In this document: in pieces, positions 22,499 through 35,428 of the stretch | Numbering within the stretch: the stretch's first letter is position 1 | How the letters are laid out: every line of letters begins with the position of its first letter | Origin: Prunus persica | Lineage: Eukaryota > Streptophyta > Magnoliopsida > Rosales > Rosaceae | Assembly: GCF_000346465.2 (NCBI RefSeq) | Contig: NC_034015.1 | Span: 21,638,462 to 21,702,461, forward strand | Length of the DNA: 64,000 nt | Direction of reading: 5' to 3' | Notes under the pieces: generated by a model | Told to the model about the DNA's origin: nothing | Databases searched by the model: none | What the model saw: only the letters and a program-made list of their open reading frames with translations | Made by a program: the position numbers and the translations under genes

Positions 22499-24188
22499 CG
22501 CTCATGGCAAGACTATCCCATTATATTTTACCCAGTGCCTCTCCATAGTACAATGAAGAAGGTTGAAGCTTACAGCTGCATTGTCAAGCTAATGAAATTT
22601 CCACCTCTAAACTTATCAATCAGACTTGTGGCAATTCAAATTCCCACATTGGTTAATTCACTTTGTAAGCTATGGCTCGATGCTGATTTGAAAGTAGCTA
22701 CTATTGTAAGTGTGGTTCATCTAAACAGGGAAAGGAAAAGAAAAACAGTTTATTTTCTGCGAATTCTGTTGTTTATAGGAACTCGAATGACTGTTGGCCT
22801 TGTCTTGAAAGAAGCCTCTTTTTATCCTCAAAATGGTTAACAAACCACGTCTCGTTGAAAACTTTTTTAATTTTTGGGTTTATCATATGGTTTTTTTTTA
22901 TAGAACTTTCCCTATTGAGAGGGGTTATAATATACTAAACTCACACATACAACATAACTAAGACTCAAATTACTTCAAACTACTACACTAGTGTATCAAT
23001 TTGCTCACAAGGGGGCTTAGGCACTAGGTTGAAAACTTTTTGAGTTATATTTGTTTTGAGTATAAGCGATCGTGAAAGGGGTTTATGCAAATATTTATTG
23101 GGTGCTTGAATGTTTCGAACTTCTGCCCACTTAGGTGGAAGTGGATGACTCAACCAACTAATAAGTTACCCGCTGGCTTTTGAATTATATATATTTTTTA
23201 GGACACCATTATTTTTGGTCAAGAAAGAAACTTGATGAAAAAGAAGAAACAACCAATCTCACAACCTAATAATATATCCATATCCATAAGGGTAATGCTA
23301 TGTTTACCACATAAATCTACCATATTTTAATACCATCTTACATGACAGCTGATGTGGACAATCACTTCATTAAAATTATATTAGTTTTTTTTTTAAGGAG
23401 ATAATATTTTATATATTTTTCTTTAGTTAAATTTTTTTATAAAAAAAACTAAACCCCACTGAATTAGAGACCATTTTTTCACACGTCTCTCTGCCTCCCT
23501 CAATTCTTTCTCTCCCTCCTTCCTCTCCTCCCCATCGCAGTGCTTCGCCGGACTTCTGCCACCGCTCTACCAGACTTCTGACTCTGTTCCTCCGCTCTAC
23601 TCCTTCCTCCACGGTTATAGGTTAGTAAACCTTCGTTATAACATTCTTTTTCTGTTTAGCTTACCTTGTTTTTGTTTGGATTAAAAAAACACCAAAAAAA
23701 ACTCAAATCAGATGTAGATGCAAACACAGTAAAGAAATCCATCAGAAAATTAAACAAATTCATACCCATCCAGAAAATTAAAAAAGTAAAACTCATTCAT
23801 CCACACCTTATGAATTCCAGTCCTGATTTAAGCAAAGAAAAGAAGGCTTTTATTCCAAAACGACATGAAAACCCATCTCTCTTTTACCAACAAAACAAAA
23901 CCCCAAAATTTTGACAGCAAATTAATCAAACTTTCCTGAGAAACTCTCCCCATCTTGGACGTCGACGGTCGACCCATCGACCCATCAGTTTTTACTTGTC
24001 AAACCCAAGACGAGCCATTCATTCTCGCACCTTTCACTTCTGCTTCTGGTATGATATGATTTCTTCGACTGAATTGAATGTGTGGGTTTTGCTCTCTATG
24101 AATTTTGAGAATATATGGGTTTTTTTTTTTAAAAAAAAACTTAATAATTTATATGTAGTGTAAGGGACGAGAGAAAGAGAGAAGAAGA
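22499..24188. other. Intergenic region between TRAPPC5 and MED22
   Basis: Contains the TRAPPC5 3' UTR (to about 22850), AT-rich DNA with no recognised gene, and the MED22 leader. A donor-like CTTCTG/GTATGATATG near 24047 and an acceptor TATATGTAG near 24159 suggest one intron in the MED22 5' UTR. Frames here look like noise. Confidence 0.4.
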
Positions 24189-24370
24189 ATGAATAAGGGG
24201 GGAGGTGCAGCGTCAGGTGGCGGATTGGGCGGTGGGGGAAGTGGGCCCACTGCGGCTGCGGCGGCAGCAGCAGCTCAGAAGCAGAAGGCATTGCTGCAGA
24301 GAGTGGAGACGGACATCGCCAACATCGTCGACAATTTCAGCTCCCTCGTCAACGTCTCCAGGGTCACATA

Positions 24371-24419
<49 letters not shown>

Positions 24420-25239
24420 AATTGAACCAAAATTTCTGACAATGGGGAATGCCAACCAACCTTATTAATGCTTGTAGGTGAACGATCCTCCTGTTAGAAA
24501 CTCTCAAGAAGCTTTCATGATGGAGATGCGTGCAGCTAGAATGGTCAAGCCTTTTCCTTTCCTTCCTGCTTTCTGATTTATTTTTATTTCATTTTGTTTT
24601 AGATCCTAAACCCTATTCAATTCAAGCAAGTATAATTGTTAAACTTTATCACTTTGAGTTTGATCTTATTAATTTGCTTCATAAACTTACAACTCAGAAA
24701 TCAGAAATGTTTTGTTAAATAAACAGAGGAGGTCTATGTATGCGATGTGAAAGATGCCCCAATTTCGTAATCTGTGTTTCATCAATCAATTTGCTTAGAG
24801 ATTCACAAAAGGAGTGGCTACTCTGCTCTTGTTAATTGATGAGTTAGGATCATGTTTGTGGTGACTGTTTGCTATTCAGTTTACTCTTGTCTGGCCTTAT
24901 CAAATGAGCTCCACTTTAAGTTTACTGCAAGCTTGCTTTATATGTTTCCTAGTTGGTTACTGAGTTGTTTGGTCGTTCGCTTTTCATCTATGATCACAGG
25001 TTCAGGCAGCTGATTCTCTGCTCAAGTTGGTGTCAGAACTCAAGCAGACGGCAATCTTTTCGGGATTTGCCTCCCTTAATGACCATGTAGAGCAAAGAAT
25101 AGTGGAGTTCAACCAGCAGGCTGAGAAGACCGACCAGATGTTGGCTAGAATCGGAGAGGAGGCGGCTGCTAGCCTCAAGGAGCTTGAATCCCATTACTAT
25201 TCATCTGCACTGAGGACTAGTGAAAACTTGCAGCCATGA
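24189..25239 (+). CDS. MED22: Mediator complex subunit 22, 3 exons
   Basis: Exons: 24189-24362, 24478-24543, 25000-25239, giving 159 residues. MED22 (Surfeit-5 family) is a head-module subunit of Mediator, the bridge between transcription factors and RNA polymerase II. The protein begins with a Gly/Ala-rich low-complexity stretch (about 1-30). The family core follows: [20 protein letters not shown], then [40 protein letters not shown], and a C-terminal helix with [20 protein letters not shown]. The helical, coiled-coil-prone pattern fits the known head-module fold. The ATG is the first in frame, and the Gly/Ala head is typical of plant MED22. Intron 1 carries a long CT repeat immediately after its donor. 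Confidence 0.95.
24373..24418. repeat. (CT)n microsatellite in MED22 intron 1
   Basis: About 23 uninterrupted CT units, starting some 10 bp inside the intron. Confidence 0.95.
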
Positions 25240-26291
25240 GCTTGACAGTAATTTAAACTAGACATTAGTTTGGTGATTGTTTCTTGAATCATGTATACAC
25301 AGGCAGAAACAATGTACTTGTACGATGCAAACAGATTTTCATTCATCAAATATTTTTTATTCACCCTGAATAGAATTCATTTTTGGTTGTCTTTTCAAGC
25401 CTCAAATCTCAGAGGAATGTGATATTTAAAGCAATGACGACATGCCAGTTGATAACTCTTAACAGAAACCATGTGCCAACGAAATGCAAATCCAAGTCAA
25501 CAAGCAAACGTATTAGTCATAAACCATTGGCAGAATAGCATCACTAATGCTTCAAGGACCATAAACTTTCAGTATGATTTATTATAAACACAAAATACCT
25601 TGAGGACTTGATGGAATGGAAGCGAATAAGGCAGCCAGCCAAATAGTAAAAGGCAGTTTTAAGAGAATGAGATGTCTCACATAATTACTACTGCCAAAGG
25701 CCTGCTAACTCCTCCTATTCTGATGAAGGACGCTTAAAAAGCCAGAAACAATCCCTGTGTGCCGGTGGGCGAGGAAACTCTTGCAAGAGATCCATGATGT
25801 GAATTGCAGAAGAAAAGACACTAAACTGACATTATTATCTTTTCCATTTCAAGCTTTGCAAGTTTTATAACACACAACAAAGTACAGCAGGGCTCCATTT
25901 TATTCTTAAAAACTTGAAAGAAAAGGGGAAGCAATTTAGGAAAGAACAAGGTCTCATCTCATGAGCACTAACAGTACAATTCACTTTCCTTTTTGGGTCC
26001 AGTAATCTCCAAAAAACAAAGAACGAGTGAAATTGGAAGATAAACATTGAGGAAAACTGTCAGTTTTCAATTAACACTATGCTGCTGCTCAGCAGCAGCA
26101 GAATGTGCAAACCCTAAGAAAGACCACGGAACTTCAATCATAGCTCATTCTAGCAATGGCTGCTATTCAACATCTAGAAGAAGAAATAGAAGGAGAATAT
26201 ATAACAGAATATGATGAAATCGCAACAGGCACACGCATGTAGTCTACCAAATCATTTTTTTATTTATTAATATTTCCAGTCTTTTCTTTTT
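25240..26291. other. Intergenic region between convergent MED22 and CAF1
   Basis: Holds the 3' UTRs of both genes. No other gene seen; the small frames are unlike any protein I know. Confidence 0.5.
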
Positions 26292-27116
26292 TCAATGAGA
26301 ATTATATCCATTCTCAACACCAAGACCATATAAAACACCAGCATATTTGTCAGGATTCCCACTAAAGAAAGTCTCTTTCAGTTTCATGAACGTACAACTA
26401 GTCAGCAAACTATCAGAACCAGCTTGGTGGCAAATACCAATTCTCTCCACATCTAGCAGCTCCGCCAGCTTGTTCAACCCACCATGAAGGCTGTTGCAGA
26501 ACCTCATGAGATGCTTGATATCATAAATTGTAGGAAAATACACCTTGATCATATCAAAGAACCCCATCTGTGTGTCCGGAAGGGTTTCGCCTTTAAGAAG
26601 CTTGAGCAAGTACCCGAAATCATAGCCACTGTGGAATGTCACCCAAACCACGTTTTCATTCAGCACAACACCGGATGTCATCAGTAGCTGGCTGAACCTA
26701 ACAGCATCAACACCCTTCTCGTTGTTCTTCTTGAAATCCATACCGCTCTGTGACAATAACTCTATGGAGTCATTGGCATACACATCCTCATTAGGGTTGA
26801 AGTCGCGGAAATTGAATTGCCACACACAGTGCTTGTCAGTTTCACAGGTGGGAAGGTTCCCGTTCTCATCAGTAAATGTGAGACCCAACTGAATTAACTT
26901 CAAGAGGTCCACATTGGCCTTAAGGGTTTGATAATTATAATCAAAACTGTTCTTGAAAGTGCCTATGGGCCGCAAAACGATACCTGGAAACTCTGTATCC
27001 ATAGCTATATAAGGGTAATCGTCTACAATCTTACGAATCAATTCGAACTCCTTCTCAAGATTATCGTTCCAAACTTCCCTAATGTGAATTGAATCGCTTT
27101 TCGTCAACAAAGACAT
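26292..27116 (-). CDS. CAF1: CCR4-associated factor 1 (CAF1) deadenylase
   Basis: An intronless 274-residue DEDD-family 3'-5' exoribonuclease. It is a catalytic subunit of the CCR4-NOT complex and shortens mRNA poly(A) tails in the cytoplasm. Acidic catalytic residues are visible: MDTEF (Asp and Glu near 40 and 42), GYDFGYLL (Asp near 165) and AGSDSLLT (Asp near 234), with the neighbouring CHQ His. Other family blocks: [68 protein letters not shown]. It resembles the longer Arabidopsis clade CAF1-6/7/9 rather than the short stress-inducible CAF1a/b forms. I start at the MSLLTKSDS methionine. The frame stays open 33 codons further upstream, but that stretch crosses a good 3' splice site (CGTTTGCAG near 27184) and belongs to the spliced leader. 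Confidence 0.95.
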   Translation of the reverse strand: MSLLTKSDSIHIREVWNDNLEKEFELIRKIVDDYPYIAMDTEFPGIVLRPIGTFKNSFDYNYQTLKANVDLLKLIQLGLTFTDENGNLPTCETDKHCVWQFNFRDFNPNEDVYANDSIELLSQSGMDFKKNNEKGVDAVRFSQLLMTSGVVLNENVVWVTFHSGYDFGYLLKLLKGETLPDTQMGFFDMIKVYFPTIYDIKHLMRFCNSLHGGLNKLAELLDVERIGICHQAGSDSLLTSCTFMKLKETFFSGNPDKYAGVLYGLGVENGYNSH

Positions 27117-29190
27117 TTTATTTTCGCAGGAGCAACACAAATTTATGCAAATAACAAGACCAAGAAGAGCAAAAACCATAAATCTGCAAACGAAACCAAG
27201 AAAACCAAAACCCATATCTCAAAATTCATACTGAGCAAAATCCACATATCGAAACCTAGAAAAGAAAAGCAGAAATCAAAGGTACGATACTTACCTCAAT
27301 AATCAAGGACTATGAAATTCTCGTTTTCGGTTTGATAAATGATGCGCCGAGGTATAATGGGTTGGAACAAGATGAGGATTTTCTCCGAGAAATCAATGCG
27401 TTTCTCGGGAAAATTTGGGGGTTTTGGGTGTGAAAACGAGGGTTTTGTTGGAAAAGAGAGAAGGGTTTTTATAGAAGAGGGATGAGAGTCTAAAAATAAA
27501 GACTTTGTTTTACGTCGTTTTGTGATAAAGCGCTGTAAGCCTTCCTTGCTTATACATTGTAACAGCGAGGAATAGCTAAGTGAGGTCAGGGAGAACGAAC
27601 TGGTGCGTTACTTATGAGTTGGTGCTTATGTATACAAAACCTAGTATTTTCTTTACCCATTTTGTCCTCCTTTTTTTCATTTTGTTTACCTTTTAATTAT
27701 TTTTCTTTTTATCTTTTGTCTTTTATATTTTCCAACAAATAACTATGCTTCTGTTATTTGTTAAAATTGGACATGTAAACCAGCATTGCAGTGGTGGTTG
27801 AAGATGCTGAGACTTCAGTTTCCATTGAACTTCAATTTGGTTTTGGGAGTTCATCATTGAGTAAGCATTCGTCTTATCAAACTTTCAATGTTTAGTTAAG
27901 ATATATGTTATTACTTTACAAAAATCATGGCATTCAAGTTTTCATGTTTATGTACCAACTGGCTATTATTCAAGTTTCCACTTCTCAATGTTGAAGAAGA
28001 AAACTTTTATACGGTCCAGTAAATTCAGTTGGGTAGAATATCTGTTTAGTATAAGTGTTTTAACGAAGAAACCTTTTATTGGTAGCAACAGATGAAAGGT
28101 AGTTCAAATCTCAATTAAAAGCATTTGGATTTTCTTTCCCCCTGTCCATCTATTTTCATTTCTCACAGAACATAAAACCTACTTGAGAAGCACAAGAGAA
28201 GATAACCCACATCCAAACAAACCTGCACCAATCATCTTCAATCATCTTCACTGCATATTATACTTTTACAGTGACATACAACATGAACAATCTCTAAGCA
28301 ACACATCACTTTTTTAAGAATTGACAAACTTTGTGTATCCTTGATTGAGAAACACCTTTAAATACTGTGCAAACTAAACCAGCAGGTAGATACTGACATG
28401 TTCTCAAAAACCTAATCAGGAATGCTGCACCACTCACCCACACACATTCAAAGTCAGCTTTATTCTCACCGATCACTATATTTTATAGCTATTAGCAAGC
28501 CTTCCCTCAGAGCAACGAACAGCCCACAATAAGTTTTGCAGCTGAGACTATAGGGAACTCAATTCCAGGCTCCTCCCAAGTTTCAACAGCCCAACAGCTC
28601 AATCAAAAACAATCAAGGGAACATGATATGGAGGTTCTCAACAACCCACAGCTCACAAACATCACTTTGTGGTGTGGAACCAAAGGTGCAAAGTGGTCTG
28701 GAACAGCTCAGGTACTCTGCAAGTTTTAAACGTTTTGTTCACAAATCTACCACGACTTCAAATTTCGGTAAATAAAACTATACAACTCAGGCAACTGTCA
28801 CTATGATATTACAAACGTCAAATCGTTAAATACTACACAAAGCATAAGTGAAGAACGACCGCCAATATGAAAAACATGCACAAAAAAAGGGTTTCAAAAA
28901 TGTAAAAATATGAAAGTATGCACCCTCTTATTTTATTAGTGTTAATGTTGCAAGTAAAACTTGTTTGGTTGAAGCATCAACATCAAAAACCCTATCTTCA
29001 CAACTGATATTGTACATCAAGGAATTATGCTTGCTACCAAGCAGCAAGACAGCCAATGAGAGTTTATAACAAGCCAAAGTTTCCTATTAAAGATCAACTT
29101 CAAATTACAACAAAATAGGAATCAATAAAAACTGAAAATTCACATTAAAAATATGAGACAGTATTGCATTCTCTTCGACCTTACCATCAA
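27117..29190. other. CAF1 spliced 5' leader and promoter, then 3' flank of the RTF2-like gene
   Basis: On the minus strand a donor (TTGAG/GTAAGTATC near 27295) pairs with the acceptor near 27184, making a leader intron of about 110 bp directly upstream of the CAF1 start. From 27500 to 29190 I see only AT-rich spacer and the RTF2-like 3' UTR. Confidence 0.5.
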
Positions 29191-30336
29191 CTAGTTTCTA
29201 CCGAGTGGGAGAGATCTACAAGAATATGTTTCCTTGAACTCCGACTTCCTTGACGACGTGAAGATAGACGCATACACTTCCTTAGTAGCATTAGGCGGGG
29301 CTATATCCACAGCCTTGAACCTCTTTGCCGCACCATTACTCACACCCTTCACATTATCCCCACCATTCACAACCTTCCCATGTACCTCGACATTTGCTGA
29401 TGCCTTCTCCACAGCCTTAACATCAATGCCATGCTTGGTACCGCTCAACCGCGAGGCCTCAAAACCCATACCCTCTTCTCCATTCAGAGTAGCATCCCCA
29501 TTTTTCGTCTTCTTCATCTTTTTCACTCTCCCTTTCGCCTTCTCGGCCTCCATTCTATCTCTCAACGCCGCAACTTCCTCTTCGTTTCCGTTAATCACAA
29601 TCTTATCCGCCTCAGAAAATCCAGCATGACAAACAAGGCAAGTGGAGGATTTTACCTCCTTTAAAGCCTTTGCACTGAGTACATGTCCACAAGTTTTCAA
29701 TGCCAAAAACTTACACTTACCGTTAAACTCCACTCCAGAAATAGGGCATTGAAACCGCGGCCCCGCGGCACTCGATCGGCGATTGGATTCAGTTCCAGGA
29801 ATTGGGGAAAAATGAACAGTGATCATGTCCTTCAAGCCCTTTATGTGCCCAAAGGCCTTGGGCACCTTCTTGCCCAACAAGGCCTCCACAAGAGGCTCCT
29901 TGTTAAACACATTCCCAAGAAAATCCACCACGCACGGTTCCTTCAAGGGCTCGTTGGAGAGCGAGCAATTGAGCCACTTCGACAGCCTCTGCTCATTTGG
30001 ATCAACCTTATCGGGCTTCTTCTCAGCATACATCTTGAGGTAACAGTCGCGGGACTCGGCCCCCGTGGCCCCGCCATCGCCGCCACCTCCGCAAGCTCTA
30101 ATACGTAAAACGAGGGTAGAAAGAGGGGTAATTTGGGAATCGAGAAGTGGAGTGGAGTCGTTCAGGGGTTTACCATTGAGGGTGAAGTAAAGCGATGGCA
30201 GGGTATGGGAGAAAATAGAGAGCTTGAGGTGACGGAGAGTTGGGGTCTGAGTTGGGGCTAGGGTTATGGTTTGGGTCGGAATTTGGAGGTCTGGAGATTG
30301 GAGGAAGATTTGGAAATTGTGAAGTTTGGGATGCAT
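29191..30336 (-). CDS. RTF2: RTF2 domain-containing protein (replication termination factor 2 homologue)
   Basis: A single-exon gene of 381 residues. The first 85 or so look ubiquitin-like (short beta/helix blocks, LYFTLNGKPLNDSTPLL, STLVLRIRACGGGGDGG). The RTF2 domain follows: KMYAEKKPDKVDPNEQRLSK, CSLSNEPLKEPCVVDFLGNV, FNKEPLVEALLGK, then the modified RING-like block FQCPISGVEFNGKCKFLALK, CGHVLSAKALKE and CLVCHAGF. Only one Cys/His zinc site appears complete, as is usual for RTF2. The C-terminal third is charged and low complexity, probably disordered. In yeast RTF2 acts at replication fork barriers. In Arabidopsis the homologue is reported to act in pre-mRNA splicing, so a splicing role is plausible here. 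The ubiquitin-like N-terminus is known from plant homologues. Confidence 0.93.
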   Translation of the reverse strand: MHPKLHNFQIFLQSPDLQIPTQTITLAPTQTPTLRHLKLSIFSHTLPSLYFTLNGKPLNDSTPLLDSQITPLSTLVLRIRACGGGGDGGATGAESRDCYLKMYAEKKPDKVDPNEQRLSKWLNCSLSNEPLKEPCVVDFLGNVFNKEPLVEALLGKKVPKAFGHIKGLKDMITVHFSPIPGTESNRRSSAAGPRFQCPISGVEFNGKCKFLALKTCGHVLSAKALKEVKSSTCLVCHAGFSEADKIVINGNEEEVAALRDRMEAEKAKGRVKKMKKTKNGDATLNGEEGMGFEASRLSGTKHGIDVKAVEKASANVEVHGKVVNGGDNVKGVSNGAAKRFKAVDIAPPNATKEVYASIFTSSRKSEFKETYSCRSLPLGRN

Positions 30337-30715
30337 CGTGTTTCTGGTTTTTCTACGGACTATGAAATCAGGGTTTCAGGGTTTCAAGGTTGAAGCTTGG
30401 GAGGGAAATTGCGGAAATTGGAACTAGGATTACAATGGATTTGGGAATTTGGGGATTTATACTTTTGGTTGAAGCTTGGGTCGGTGACGCTATTGTCTTC
30501 TTTGTTTTTCTTTTGATTAGAAAAAGGGTGATGCTATTTAAAAGAAGAAGAAAAACGATTATGCGTCTTTGCTTATTTTTTGTATTTATATTTATTTGCT
30601 AAAAAGATTACAAAACCTCCAAAATACTTTTATCCGAAAAGAATTTCAAAAACCTTCATATAAGAATTTAAAAAAAAAATAGAATTTCGAAAAAAGGATA
30701 CAATTATAACAATTC
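30337..30715. other. RTF2-like 5' flank; no feature seen
   Basis: AT-rich upstream DNA of the RTF2-like gene. The small open frames on the plus strand do not look coding. Confidence 0.5.
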
Positions 30716-30732
30716 ATGTATTTGGTTTAGCC

Positions 30733-30877
30733 AACGGAATTTAGCCTAGTGGGAAAGGATCTTGACTTGCATATTAGAAGTCTCAGGTTTGAATCCCCAT
30801 GGCATCATAATTTTGTGTGTGTGTGAAAATTCCTCTTCCCCTCTAATTTAGACTATCACTTGTACTCAAATAAAAAA
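30733..30877 (+). mobile_element. tRNA-derived SINE with 17-bp target-site duplication
   Basis: A 145-bp insertion with RNA polymerase III promoter boxes at tRNA-like spacing: A-box-like TAGCCTAGTGGG (30742-30753) and B box GGTTTGAATCC (30786-30796). It is followed by a tRNA-unrelated body and a short A-rich tail (AAATAAAAAA). ATGTATTTGGTTTAGCC repeats exactly at 30716-30732 and 30878-30894. A long TSD with an A-rich 3' end is the signature of LINE-mediated integration. There is no coding capacity. Confidence 0.85.
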
Positions 30878-31665
30878 ATGTATTTGGTTTAGCCTTAATG
30901 TCCTTGTCAAAATTATTTTGACTTGTATGCTAAGATGTTAAGAGGGTATAACTTTTAATGTATTTCATATTTCAACCACAAAATAAAGGATGGTTAGCAA
31001 CCAATTATCTTAGCAAACTATGTTAATAATTTTTATTTCAAAATAGTTTTTTTTTCTTTTTTAGAAAAAAAAAAAAAAAAAACTTTCAGCTTAATTTAGC
31101 TCTAATTTATTTCTCATGTTAATAATTTTGTTTAACTTACATTTTTTTAATTGAAACTATATAATATGTTACTAATTCGTAATCAAAATCAAAATAAGAA
31201 GTTGTATTTTGATTATGGATTAATGTTATGTTACTTCATATAAATGAAATAAAATGTAAGTGGGCTTACACAAAATTAGGTACTCAATTGTTGATTTTGG
31301 AGGAATTTGGCTCTTGAGTGGGATGTGGTATTCTAATTCATGAAGAACTAGCCTATTTGGATTGTAGATGAATGATAATTTAGTAAATAACTTACAAGGA
31401 ATCAGAATCAATACTATTCCTACCCTGATTCCATATAGTTGAGTAAACATCTTAAATGGGAATCCAAATTTTGACGACTCCACAATTCAATTCATCATCA
31501 CCTTGATTACAAATTAGTAAACATGCTATAAAGTTATACACTATAATTCTATTTTTTTAACCATGATTTATCAATAAACTTGTTATTATATTAGTTTTTT
31601 TTCCTTCAAAAGTTAAGAAGAGGGAGGGAGAAAGCTGTTTTTCCAGTTTATTAGTCCCAAAGTAT

Positions 31666-31816
31666 GGAGAAAAACTATCATGCAACGGGGATAACACTTT
31701 TTTTGCTATCTTCGACTAATAATGGAATGACATGTAGGATATTTTTTTCACATGTCATTGTGTTATTAGTTGAGGATAGCAAAATAGTGCTATCCCTGTT
31801 TCATGTAAGTTTTTTT
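31666..31816. mobile_element. Palindromic MITE, copy 1 (9-bp TSD, Mutator-like)
   Basis: A 151-bp near-palindrome: GGAGAAAAACTATCATGCAA at the left mirrors a right end CATGTAAGTTTTTTT, and TAATGGAATGACATG mirrors CATGTCATTGTGTTA near the centre. CCAAAGTAT flanks both sides (31657-31665 and 31817-31825). The same family recurs at 53905-54053. Confidence 0.8.
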
Positions 31817-31857
31817 CCAAAGTATAAGTATCATGAGGGTTTTAAATTGGGAGCATG

Positions 31858-32394
31858 TAAGGATGACAAAAATCCTCTTAGGGACGGGTCCCTGACCCTA
31901 ATGGGGGAAGATTAAGGGCTAAATGGGTATCGGGTACGAGGATCCCCGACAGGTATGGGGAGAGGATGGTATTGACGTTCCCATCCCCGAACCCGACCCG
32001 AAAATATATATGTTTATATTTAAATAAATAAATAAATAAATAAATAATTATAATATTTATATTTAACCATAAGTTAACTTCCCTCTCCTAATTCTTCCTA
32101 ATTTTCTATGGAATTTCATATTGATGTGATTTTGAATAGTTGAGTTGATTTTTATAGTTAATTTGGATGTGTTGAATGATAATTTAATATGAAACTTAAT
32201 GTTAAAATGTATGATGAATATTTTTTTATGCAAAAAAATAGGGGATTCGGGGCGGGTATGGGGGATAGTCTCCCGACGGGAATAGGGACAGGGATTCCCC
32301 GAAACCTAATAAAAGGGGATGGGTTCGAGGACGGGGGCGGGAATGGGGATGGTATTGTCATACCCGGCCCTTACCCGACCCGTTGCCATCCCTA
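31858..32394. mobile_element. hAT-like non-autonomous element, 8-bp TSD
   Basis: 537 bp, beginning TAAGGATGACAA and ending TTGCCATCCCTA, flanked by GGAGCATG (31850-31857) and GGAGCACG (32395-32402), an 8-bp duplication with one change. Both ends are GC-rich subterminal repeats full of GGGTA/TACCC and GGGGAT motifs around an AT-rich core. The termini and 8-bp TSD fit hAT. There is no transposase frame. Confidence 0.8.
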
Positions 32395-32475
32395 GGAGCA
32401 CGCCAACAACCTAGGTCAATTCAACTAATACATGATAGGTTATATTAGTATTTTTTTGGATTATGTTTATTTTTA

Positions 32476-32746
32476 TGTCACATTCCGGGATCGGCTCCGC
32501 CGTAGCACGATCTTGTCCGCTTTGGGGCCCCCTCTCTGCTCGCAAGATTTTGTTTCTGGGAACTCACGAGCAACTTCTCAGTGGGTCACCCATCCTGGAA
32601 TTGCTCTAGTCCCCAACTCGCTTAATTTCGGAGTTCCCATGACTCAGAAGCCAGTGAGCTCCCAAAAGGCCTCGTGCTAGATGGAGACGGGCATGTACAT
32701 ATAATGCACATCACCCCCTCTCCGTTGGTTGATGTGGGATGTTATA
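32476..32746 (-). mobile_element. Cassandra TRIM retrotransposon, solo LTR with 5S-rRNA-like core
   Basis: 271 bp between TTTTA repeats (32471-32475, 32747-32751). Read on the minus strand it starts ACATCCCACATCAACCAACG and contains GAACTCCGAAATTAAGCG and AGGATGGGTGACC, which are the internal control region and 3' part of a 5S-rRNA-like sequence. It ends GGAGCCGATCCCGGAATGTG. A 5S-derived LTR is the defining mark of Cassandra. Only one LTR with its own TSD is present, so this is a solo LTR. Confidence 0.9.
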
Positions 32747-32902
32747 TTTTAGCCAACTTGTAATATTACATAATTATATTTTAAGACTGAAAACAAACTC
32801 CAACCAAAAGAAAAAAGAAAAATCCTGGAAAAACAAAAAGAAATATATACTCAAAAGGAAAAAGGGGGAAAAGGGTAGTATAGTCATTTGAAAGTAGGGT
32901 TT

Positions 32903-32910
32903 TTAGGGTT
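32903..32910. promoter_or_regulatory. Telo-box-like TTAGGGTT upstream of RPS12
   Basis: GTAGGGTTTTTAGGGTTC lies near the likely transcription start of the ribosomal protein gene. Telo-boxes (AAACCCTAA) are a known feature of plant ribosomal-protein promoters. Position fits; function is inferred. Confidence 0.45.
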
Positions 32911-33654
32911 CATCTATGTTCTCGTGTGAGTTATAAGAACGACCCCGTCGGCCTCATTCGCTTCTCTTGCAGCAAATAGCAGTGCGGCTCTTAGATCTGT
33001 ACCTCACCACAACCTCCACCATCATCAAGGTCAGCACTTATCTCTCTGTGCATCTGATTACATTTTCCTCTTATTTAACTTCTACAACTACGTTTCGGTT
33101 TAGAAGTTCTGTGTGGCCGCTGATAATTTTAATTGAAAAATGAAAAAGAAGAAAAGATGAATGGGGCATTAATAATTGTCTAAAATCTGAAACTGGCTTG
33201 AAGGCATTTTGCATTCTGTGATTTTTCTTGAAAGCTACAAAATTGCTTCTGGAAATTCCAAGTAACATTTCATGTCCGAGGATTTTTGCAGTAGAGTTAA
33301 CATCTTCTGTGTGTTTGTATAACTGTTAATATCTTTTGTTGTCTGTTTTTGACGTGGGCACCAAATTTGACTTGGTATTATTGTGCATCATCGGCGTGTA
33401 AAGTTCACTTTAGTAAACTAACCATGCTCAAAGGCTCTATCTAATTCTTTAAGATTCTCTAGTTATTCCTTAACAAGTCAGAACTACTAGTGTTATATTT
33501 TTGTAGGTTTTTATTGCTATAAGACTTGTTTAGGTTTCAGTGTTGGAGCTTGCAAGTCTGGTAATTTTATCTTTTGCCGAAATTTTTTATATGGCTGACA
33601 TCTGTTTTGTTATTTTCTTGTAACCAGGGCCTCTAATTTCAACAAACAAGCACA

Positions 33655-35428
<1,774 letters not shown>

